Assembly: GCA_004802705.1 (NCBI GenBank)
Contig: SGPL01000647.1
Span: 1 to 16,779, forward strand
Origin: Bondarzewia mesenterica
Taxonomy: Eukaryota > Basidiomycota > Agaricomycetes > Russulales > Bondarzewiaceae
DNA length: 16,779 bases
Reading direction: 5' to 3'
Shown: positions 1 to 6,991 of the stretch, one piece after another
How the letters are laid out: the number at the start of each line of letters is the position of its first letter
Position numbering within the stretch: the first letter of the stretch is position 1
Made by a program: the position numbers and the translations under genes
Notes under the pieces: model-generated
Databases searched by the model: none
What the model saw: only the letters and a program-made list of their open reading frames with translations
Told to the model about the DNA's origin: nothing

Positions 1-711
1 CATCTTTCGCATCTTCGATGGTGAGGGTGCTTCCATGTATAGGTCGTCATCGGCATCTTCAGCAGGCGGTTCGAGGAGCTCTTCTTCAAGAGATTCCTCG
101 ACCTTAACAGCCCTCGACGCGACCTTGGCGGTCCGCTTGCTACGTGAGTTCGTGGAGGGAGGTTTCGGAGCAGCGCTAGATCTCCTAGATGGCGCTTTAC
201 GAACGGGAGGCTTTACTTCCACTATCTCGTCATCGCTGCTCAGTAGTTCAATTACCTCTGGTTTGGCACCTCTTCCCTGTTTGGGGCCGGTCGTCTTGGA
301 AGCAGGCTTTCCCTTTAACCTCATCGCAGGCTTCACATCCTCTACCTCCTCTACCTCCTCCACCTCCTGCAGGTCCTCAAGGTCTGTAGACGGTCGAGAT
401 CTCTTCCGAGGACGGACTGAGGCCTCCGGATCAACGTCCTCGTCGGACTCTTGTATCTGTCGAAGGGCGCTACCAGATCGAGAGGAAACACGCTTCCCTT
501 TCAAAGTAGGGCCAATGCTTGCTCTCGCCGATGACGATCTACGCGTGCGGGAGGGAGGTTTGCTGACCTCTTCCTGTTCCTCAATCGAGCTGTCCGCGAC
601 ATTCTCGACAACCTGACTTCGTTTCCTTTTCGGAGCGACATGCTCCTGCTTGACTAGGGGATTCGCTGGTTCTGCAGAAGCTCTGGAGCGTGTAGAACGG
701 CGGGGTGGCAT
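1..711 (-). CDS. N-terminal part of a nuclear, disordered basic/acidic protein, probably condensin subunit SMC4 (3' end off the window)
   Basis: The reading frame starts at the ATG at 711-709 and stays open without a stop to base 1, giving 237 residues; the rest lies left of the window. The start MPPRRSTRSRASAEP, blocks of KRKR/RKRSR (likely nuclear localisation signals), many Ser-Arg stretches, a Glu-Val repeat near residues 115-125 and acidic patches show a long disordered nuclear tail. From memory, agaric SMC4 proteins open with a similar MPPRRS..R..S.EP tail of about 200-300 residues before the ATPase head; the head would lie outside this window, so the identification is tentative. The segment IELLSSDDE looks like a SUMO-interaction motif. 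The gene is divergent from the Tra2-like gene, and its promoter holds an ACGCGT box, which suits a cell-cycle-regulated chromosome protein. Other disordered chromatin proteins remain possible. Confidence 0.5.
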   Translation of the reverse strand, partial: MPPRRSTRSRASAEPANPLVKQEHVAPKRKRSQVVENVADSSIEEQEEVSKPPSRTRRSSSARASIGPTLKGKRVSSRSGSALRQIQESDEDVDPEASVRPRKRSRPSTDLEDLQEVEEVEEVEDVKPAMRLKGKPASKTTGPKQGRGAKPEVIELLSSDDEIVEVKPPVRKAPSRRSSAAPKPPSTNSRSKRTAKVASRAVKVEESLEEELLEPPAEDADDDLYMEAPSPSKMRKM

Positions 712-943
712 AGCTGGATGCAAGACACGACCTGAAAGGCAAGACTGAGAGACACGCTAACGCGAGGTGTCACGCGTCTGTCACTGAGCTGTGATCACAA
801 GACAGGTCCATGGACTTTTCTGTTTAGGTCTTTGTTTGTCCTTGATGAACCTATTGAGAACAAAGGGGGGAGTCTGTCCCTGCGTCAGCTTCGTCAACGA
901 CAACCTTCAACTAAACGACTTCGACTCAAGAATACTCCCAACA
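712..943. promoter_or_regulatory. Shared divergent promoter with an MCB-like ACGCGT box
   Basis: This 232-bp gap separates two divergent start codons (711 on minus, 944 on plus), so it must hold both promoters. It contains ACGCGT at 772-777, about 60 nt upstream of the minus-strand start. In yeasts this sequence is the MluI cell-cycle box bound by MBF. I see no convincing TATA box. Regulatory use of the box here is inferred. Confidence 0.4.
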
Positions 944-2315
944 ATGGATGATGGTACGTCTTCAGCATCACCGACGACGACGACGATGACGACAAAGGCA
1001 ATGGCGACGACGAGTACTGCAATTTCTTCTTCGGCAATTCAGCCTCCAGACAGTCCAGCTCAACATCAGCGGCCTTCAGCCCAGCCCGCAGTTGTTTAAC
1101 TGATCGTTTGTCCAGCGATTGTTGTTCTCTTTTCTTCATTTCTCGGTTCTGTTAGCCGTTGGCCGTCCGGCACGTCGAATTTCGACATTTGTTGCACAGC
1201 ACGACCATTCTCCGCGCGTCTGTTCACCCATTCGTCTCTTCCTTCGCACTTGTCGTCGAACCGTCGTTTCTCCTCTCGCCATTCCGCCTGCACCAACACC
1301 ATTATCCGACCCTAACCCTCACTTTTCTCCTTTCTACATTTTCTCTCTCAGCCTGGCAGCCCGAAGACATCGCCCCCACTAGCGCTGGAGGTGCCATCAG
1401 CATTCCCACGCAGGACACATCCATGTCCAATGGTGGCCACGAAGAACAGCACTGGAACAACGGTTCCGCCCGCTCGCCTGGGCGTGGTCCAGGCGGTGAA
1501 CCTCCAAGAAGATCCAGCCGTTCCAGGAGTCCTGGACGGGAAGACAGAGGGTTCGTCCACCCTTCCATAACCTCCTTTTCTTCTTTCTTTTTTTGAACTT
1601 TACCACCTTCATAGTCGCGGTGGTGGCGGTGGACATAACCCCGGAAACAACCTCCACGTTTCGGGGTTAAGCACCAAAGTTGACACTCGTGATCTCGAAG
1701 CCGCCTTCGCAAAAAATTGGTAGGGTATGTATCCCTGCATCCCAAGTTCTCCAACCTTTTGCAGTACTGACAGGTAAACCAGGTACAAAAAGCCTCGGTT
1801 ATGTATGACCCTCACACCCGCGAGTCCCGTGGGTTTGGGTTCGTCACAATGGAATCTGCTGAAGAAGCAGATGCTGCTATTACTGCTTTGAATGCTACAG
1901 ACCTCATGGGCAAGGCCATGAACGTGGAAAGGGTAAATATAGTCGCGTTGTTGTCATGGGGTCATCTTCTCATGAATGCACACCCTCATTCAGGCTCGTA
2001 GAGGACGCGCTCGTACTCCTACTCCAGGCAGATACTATGGTCCTCCCAAACGCCACGAACGTGCGTGAACCTTTTCTTTCAAATGAACGAACATAACCTA
2101 CGGGGTTTTTTCCAGGCGAGCGCTTCTATGATCCGCGCCCATATGACAGCCGCTATGCTCGAGACTACGACGACGACCGCCGTGGTGGCCGAGGAGGACG
2201 CTATGAAGAAGCCCCCCCGCGCAGAGACTACGACCGTGGCTATCGCGACTACGATAGAGGTCATGGCGGTGGTAACCGCGACTACGAGAGGCGCTACGAG
2301 GATAGGAGGTACTAA
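944..2315 (+). CDS. Tra2-like SR protein: RS/RRM/Arg-Gly-Tyr splicing factor, with one apparent frame break
   Basis: Predicted exons are 944-953, 1352-1550, 1615-1724, 1783-1932, 1994-2060 and 2116-2315, with GT..AG introns of 398, 64, 58, 61 and 55 nt. The protein (about 244 aa) starts MDDAWQPED and has an N-terminal SR segment (RRSSRSRSPGR), one RRM at about residues 82-155 (RNP2-like LHVSGL near 83-88, RNP1 RGFGFVTM at 122-129), then RRGRARTPTPGRYYGPP, a linker typical of Tra2-type proteins, and a C-terminal Arg/Gly/Tyr/Asp tail (DRGYRDYDRGHGGG). The family binds purine-rich exonic enhancers in the nucleus and promotes exon inclusion. Exon 3 ends AFA-K, then A6 at 1711-1716, then TTGGTAGG. 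Read literally this meets TAG; one A fewer gives AKIGR, which joins in frame to VQKASVMYDP. A start at 1424 (MSNGG) is an alternative. Confidence 0.88.
954..1351 (+). promoter_or_regulatory. Unusually long first intron of the Tra2-like gene
   Basis: The donor gtacgt follows ATGGATGATG, and the acceptor ctctctcag precedes CCTGGCAG. Joining them restores an open frame (MDDAWQPED). At 398 nt it is six to seven times longer than the other introns of this gene, and the first coding exon is only 10 nt. Genes for SR proteins often carry regulatory introns; that role here is inferred. Confidence 0.55.
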
Positions 2316-2576
2316 GCCTCTTTTTACATTGCGCATCCGTCTAATCCAAAACCCCCACACTTTGTCTGTGCTCAGCTGATTCATAGTTCTGTGAAAAGGG
2401 TGCTTTTGCTGTCGCGTATATTTACTTGTTACTTCTTTCATGTATGTAAAGGTACTCGCCGTCGAGTGAATTCATACTTCTCTTTACGTCGCGAAGCCTT
2501 CTTGTATTGAGTGCTCGCGGACAGATCGATCATGAATTCGAACTCGAGACATGAATGCGATCTTGCCAAGGCTCAT
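2316..2576. other. Convergent intergenic region
   Basis: This is the 261-bp gap between the stop of the plus-strand Tra2-like gene and the stop of the minus-strand RWD gene. It should hold both 3' UTRs and polyadenylation sites. I see no ORF or repeat of note. Confidence 0.5.
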
Positions 2577-3741
2577 TCATTTCGAGATGCTCGTTCCAGC
2601 TGACCCGATTCCCATCTCGACAACATAGGAGTCACGTCCAAGCCTTTTCATTTCCTGCACAACGTCTCCAACCTTCTCTAGCTCAATCCATCGCCCCTTC
2701 GCCTTCTGCTGACTTCTCGAAGACGGGGTTGGCTTGGCGTCCCCCAATGGCTCCACAAACCGCACACGGAGCGCGAGCCACTGCATGGCCTTCACGTTGC
2801 CCACGAACTCCTCGACGCCCTCGCGCGCGCCCTCGCAGTAGATCACGCCAGGGTGTCCGACCTTTGCAAAGCCAGACACAGACAGTGCGGCGGACCACTG
2901 TTGCATGTTGCGTCGTTTTTGGGGTGAGACCAGATGATGCGAAGTCAGCAGGGCGTGGTACGACTGCTGGGCGCCGGCCGACTCGACGGGAGGTGTCGGG
3001 AGTGCGGATTCGGGCTGTGGAGATGAGGGGGGAGTGCCGTTATGCTCGAGCTTGGCGTGCAGGAGGGGCAAGAGGTGCTCCGAAAATAATTGGTAGATGG
3101 GAAAGCTGGACAAGGGGACTTGTGTCAAGCCGGTGTGCGAAGCGTATCGTACACACACATGCATGTTCCGGATCTCCACACACGTTGCGGGAAGCAAATA
3201 GATCCCTAGCTTGGGCCACGGCGAGCATGGGGTGACAGCACACTCACTCGGAATCGGCGACTTGTGCTTGTTTCTGCCTAACAATCTCCTGCCATCGCAT
3301 TTGTTCCTCGCGCCCCAGAGCTTCGCCCTTGATGGAGATGGAAGGCGCGGTATACGTATCGTCGGGATACGTATTTGGCAGCTCGACCTCGAACCAGACC
3401 GTCCTCGTGAGCTCAAGTCCGACCCGGAAATGGGCCGTGGGCGGAGAACCAGTCGGAATCGGAGAGGCTGAGACGCGAGTGCCACCGATACTGCACGCCG
3501 AAGGACCGGCATGGGCGGCTGATAGGCGCTGCTGGAGCAGCACCTGGAGGGTTTCGCCTTTGGGATCCATGCTGTACGTTTCGATCGCGCTCGTCCAGAA
3601 CGCTGCGAGCTCGTCGGGGATGAACGCGAGGGTCTCTCCGGGAAGGAGGGAACATGTTAGGAGCTGGAGTTCTTCCAGCTGACGGGCTAGGCGCGCCAGT
3701 GTCGTTTCTCCGGGTGCGGATGAATCAGCACTCGCATCCAT
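2577..3741 (-). CDS. RWD domain + DUF1115 protein (RWDD2A/B-like)
   Basis: Two exons, 3741-3248 and 3105-2577, join across a 142-nt intron (donor gtgagt, acceptor tccag) to give exactly 341 codons, 340 aa. The N-terminal half has the RWD start (LARQLEELQLLTCSLLPGE, residues about 15-33) and the RWD Tyr-Pro...Pro-x-Ile signature as NTYPDDTYTAPSISI, slightly expanded. The exon junction reads ADSD-FPIYQLFSEHLLPLL, as expected near the end of an RWD fold. The C-terminal half has HHLVSPQKRRNMQQWSAAL and GFAKVGHPGVIYCEG, the DUF1115 (Prp3 C-terminal-like) module. RWD + DUF1115 is the layout of animal RWDD2 proteins, whose role is poorly known. I chose the start MDAS because it precedes the conserved RWD start by few residues. 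The frame continues open upstream for at least 54 codons, so a longer N-terminus cannot be excluded. Confidence 0.85.
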
Positions 3742-4301
3742 CGTGGTATCAAGCACGCGCAGATGAAGGGGGTGGGAGATTGTCGTGAGCTTTAAGACAC
3801 GCGTGTTTGCGTCTGGGATAAAATCAGGATCTGCGAGAAGTTCGAAAGTGGCCAAGATGGGATGAATGAAATAACGAAGCGGTGGGGATGGCCAGTCGTT
3901 CAATTCGATCTCTTCGATGGGGGTTGCAGTAGAAGCTCGAGAGACGATAAGCCAGCTTACACAGTGTAGGGCGCAAACTGTTGCTGCTTAGTGTCTTCTG
4001 GTCATCATGTGGAACCTCTCAAGCTTCAAGACTAGGCTGGGACCACCAGAGAAGAGAAGCTGGCTGCCGTCCAGCTGAGCGAACACAAGTCATGCTTCAC
4101 CCCCTTGCGGACATGAGACGAGCTGCGTTGGAGACACGTTCTCAGGGCAAAGACGATATCATGTTCTCTTCCACTCACGCCGTGGTACACGATCGAGTTC
4201 TGCCAGTATTCCGGTATCCCAATTCGAACATCTTGGACCCAAAACTTGAGGGCCGTCTATACACGGAAAATTCGGCCATTCAAGGTGGTGGGAGAAGGAC
4301 T

Positions 4302-4409
4302 CCACCGATCTATAATCGCCCGGACCTTCGCGTTGAGTTGTTCACCAAATCGAGGACGGACACTAATAGGCTGAATGAGAGTTTGAAGAAGGCGATGATA
4401 GATCGGTGG
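4302..4409. repeat. Inverted repeat, 19-nt arms, 70-nt spacer
   Basis: Left arm CCACCGATCTATAATCGCC (4302-4320) is the reverse complement of the right arm GGCGATGATAGATCGGTGG (4391-4409) at 18 of 19 positions. Transcribed, it would fold into a long-stemmed hairpin. It lies outside any recognised gene. It could be a small inverted-repeat element, a structured RNA or a local inversion duplication. Confidence 0.6.
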
Positions 4410-4630
4410 GCCTCGTCTCGACGTCGTCGTGTTCTGGAGTTGCGCTCTCTGTCGCCGCCTCTTGTCGCACATCTCCGCATTGGCTGCATCGTGTTATAAT
4501 AATGCAGTGATGCGTGTTGGTCGTTCAGAGGGAAGACGGGCATGGTCAATAGTCACCGGGGCAGGACGCCAGGGGACGCCCGGCAGGCTAACACTAGCCC
4601 AGCAAAGGCAAGGTTCAAAACCCACCTGGC

Positions 4631-4655
4631 CCTGTAAGAAAATCAGCCTTACAGG
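4631..4655. repeat. Short perfect hairpin (8-bp stem, 9-nt loop)
   Basis: CCTGTAAG (4631-4638) pairs perfectly with CTTACAGG (4648-4655) around a 9-nt loop. No downstream T-run makes it look like a Pol III terminator, and no snoRNA boxes were recognised nearby. Confidence 0.45.
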
Positions 4656-5001
4656 AAGTTTTCGGATTGCATCTCGACCGGCGCTTATTGGTCCCACCCC
4701 GCGCTAAAAGTGCAAATGGAGCCGATATCGATGGGTTTTCCGTTGCGGTTCCGTTGGGATAGTACCTGGCAGCATGGGCGCGAGGACGAGACTGAATGAG
4801 TACAATTGCAAAATTAGCTGCGAGTCGATGACGTGGGGGGTGTCCATCTGCTCTGGGTAAAAGGAGACGAATGGAAGTGCGTGAGTAATTAATACAACAT
4901 GGTGGGTATCAGTCCGTGTCAATGTCATGAGAGACTTCGGCGACTGTGAAGAAACGTGCGCAGGGAAGAAGGGAAGAAGGGAAGGAAGGAAATGTGCAGG
5001 G

Positions 5002-5706
5002 TCAAAATCCGCCCAGACACCCGTCCAACTCCGGCGCCGCAAATTCGCTTCGTTTGACGTGGCGCTGACCGCGCGTCCGACTAGGACTCCTCTTCCTCTC
5101 CCTTTCCCTCTGCCTCTCCTGCTTGGGAGAAGGAGGGTGTGGCAGGAACAGCATCGGAGAACCTCTGTCCTCCCTTGGATATACCATGGGCGCATGCGAC
5201 ATGTTGGTAAGCTGAAATGGCATCGGAGGAAGAAGCTGTGGATTGGGAGGTGTCATGAGAAAGGTGTCCGACTCGTCCGATTCTGATGAAGAAATGTCGG
5301 GGACAAGGGGTGGTGGTGAGTCGAAGGCGGGCACAGGGACGTTACTGGGCTCCCGCTCGCACGCCTCGAACGCGCGGGGGTGGAAGTAGCTGCCCTTGAC
5401 AGCCTGCGCATGCGAATAGTGAGAGGCTCTCGGTTTCGCGGGGCGTTTGGGCTCGGACGGAGGCATGTACGTCCGCTCATTGCGGTTTGGAAGGGCGCAC
5501 ACGTTAGGCGCGACAACGATGGGGGCGCGGTCGTACTGTTTTGAGGAGTGGGTGAGGTGGGTGGAAGTGAGTGAGGGTGAGGGTGGGAAGTGGACGCGGG
5601 GTGATTGGACGGTGGAGCAGGAGGCGAACGGGAAAGGACTTGGGCCCATAGACGACGAGAGCTGGTCAGCACCTAGCTTGAGACAAGGACGGAGAGAGCG
5701 AGACAT
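5002..5706 (-). CDS. Fungal disordered hypothetical protein, 234 aa, single exon
   Basis: An intact frame runs from the ATG at 5706-5704 to the TGA at 5004-5002. The protein is rich in Pro, Ser and Arg and has no fold I recognise. Segments that look conserved rather than random are RVHFPPSPSLTSTHLTHSS followed by YDRAPIVVAPNVCALP (about residues 38-70), YFHPRAFEACE in the middle, a Ser/Glu/Asp patch (SSSESDESD), an Arg-rich region (RERERKRSPSRTRGQR) and the C-terminus ELDGCLGGF. From memory, proteins with this RVHFPP..YDRAPIVV layout occur widely as uncharacterised proteins in Agaricomycetes; that is recollection, not a search. Several Ser-Pro sites would suit proline-directed kinases. No signal peptide or membrane segment is visible. 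A TATA-like cttatacc lies roughly 45 nt upstream on the minus strand. Confidence 0.75.
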   Translation of the reverse strand: MSRSLRPCLKLGADQLSSSMGPSPFPFASCSTVQSPRVHFPPSPSLTSTHLTHSSKQYDRAPIVVAPNVCALPNRNERTYMPPSEPKRPAKPRASHYSHAQAVKGSYFHPRAFEACEREPSNVPVPAFDSPPPLVPDISSSESDESDTFLMTPPNPQLLPPMPFQLTNMSHAPMVYPREDRGSPMLFLPHPPSPKQERQRERERKRSPSRTRGQRHVKRSEFAAPELDGCLGGF

Positions 5707-6991
5707 GGTGACAGCGGAGGAAGAAGGCTACGGAAAGCTGAGAGGTATAAGGCGGGTATGGGTATACGGGTGAGGGCCTGTGCGTGCGGGAGGAGGAGAG
5801 AGTCGGACGGAGGCTATTTGAAGCGGAGGGGCAGGGAGAGATTAAAGAGGGAGCTTGGCTGAGCCTGGAGAGGCAAGCGGGCTAAATAGACAAAAAGGAA
5901 ATTGCGGTGGATTATGGAGCGGCTAAACACGGGCAATCGTTGTCAATCTTCGTTGATGGGAGCCGGCACCGTGTTGATGGGTTTGTCCTGCCTCGCACGC
6001 ACGCGTCAGCCAACCCGCGGGGCATCGCCCTTGTCGGTCGTGCCTCTGCCCACACAACATCACCACAACGGACAACCCTGCGTCTCATGACCAACCTTCC
6101 TTTCTTTAGCACCTGCGCCTCGCTCTCATTGCCGTTGAAACACAGTCCTCAACTCGGACAGTTTCACAAGACCAGACCTCCTGTTCCGCGCCTCGAACAA
6201 ACTGCGTTATCATCCAATCTCCAGAGACAACGTGCCCTGGCACTATTAGTTGTCTGTGTCTCCCCGTCTTCTGTCGAATGCTTCTTGGACGTTTGAACGA
6301 TCGTTGGCATTCAAATGTTGATCTTGAATACCGGTCGTTGCCAGCTGGCATGCCGAGTTCGCAGCTAACGAAATGGAATGAAATGAGCGATCTCTGCTGC
6401 AGACGCGCGCAGGATGAGGCAGGATGCCGCACTTTGCCCTCCAGAATCGAGATGCCAGAAAATCGTGGCGAGCGGCCTTCCGGCGGCGAGATCAAGCGGT
6501 GTCAACTCGTGCTTAAGTGGCGACTGAGTTTGAGTTTGTATGTTCCGGGTTTCTTTTGTTGCAGATATTTTGGTCCGGAGGAGCTGCGTGGTCAACGGTA
6601 TGCGTGTGATCACGGCGGTACTGGTACAGGTGGAGCTGTAAATAAAGGCTCAATGCCACATCGATAGGATCGTAGAATGCAAAGTACTGGGCGCTAATTT
6701 GTAATCACAACCTTAAGTCCTCTTTCAAAGCCTTCAGGCGCCTTCCGACCACGATCCGCTGAGGAAAAGATGAAAAATTGTCCTGAACGACGTCTGGGAA
6801 GATGATGACGGTCATCCCCATCATTCTCCCAGTGATTATGCGCCTGTGTGTCTAATAGTATCCCAAAAATGCCGTGAGTGATGTAAGTGTGTACAGTGTG
6901 AGACAGAACGACGGTGTCGAATAGGAAGACGAAGCCAGAGAGAAAAAGGAAGGGAAAATGCACACGCAACAAATAGCACCGAGACACGCCA
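5707..6991. other. 1.28-kb intergenic region with no recognised gene
   Basis: This region lies between the start of the 234-aa gene and the stop of the DUF726 gene, both on the minus strand. It should hold the 3' UTR of the latter and the promoter of the former. Open frames of about 130 codons exist on both strands (for example 5907-6296 plus and 6106-6495 minus), but they lack recognisable domains and consistent splice signals. No repeat or RNA gene was recognised. Confidence 0.45.

Larger units (their letters stand above)
3742..5001. other. 1.26-kb stretch with no recognised gene; protein-like minus frames and two hairpins
   Basis: The part next to 3741 is upstream sequence of the RWD gene and stays open in its frame on the minus strand to about 3960. 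Around 4170-4250 the minus strand also reads FWVQDVRIGIPEYWQNSIVY, followed by a donor-like gtgagt, but I could not connect it into a gene and do not recognise it. The region holds an inverted repeat at 4302-4320/4391-4409 and a hairpin at 4631-4655. The part beyond about 4700 should include the 3' UTR of the 234-aa gene. A plus-strand frame of 172 codons (3981-4499) has no recognisable domain. Confidence 0.4.

Noticed and set aside
2555..3235. Plus-strand frame of 226 codons
   Set aside because: It is antisense to the RWD/DUF1115 gene, with an Arg-rich shadow composition and no domain.
3981..4499. Plus-strand frame of 172 codons
   Set aside because: It has no domain, no supporting splice signals and a composition unlike the recognised genes. 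The opposite strand looks more protein-like.
4560..4640. Possible tRNA around GGTTCAAAACC
   Set aside because: The B-box match has a wrong base, the flanking T-stem does not pair, and no A box or acceptor stem is found at the right distance.
4704..5195. Minus-strand frame of 163 codons
   Set aside because: It overlaps the 3' part of the better-supported 234-aa gene in another frame and shows no motif.
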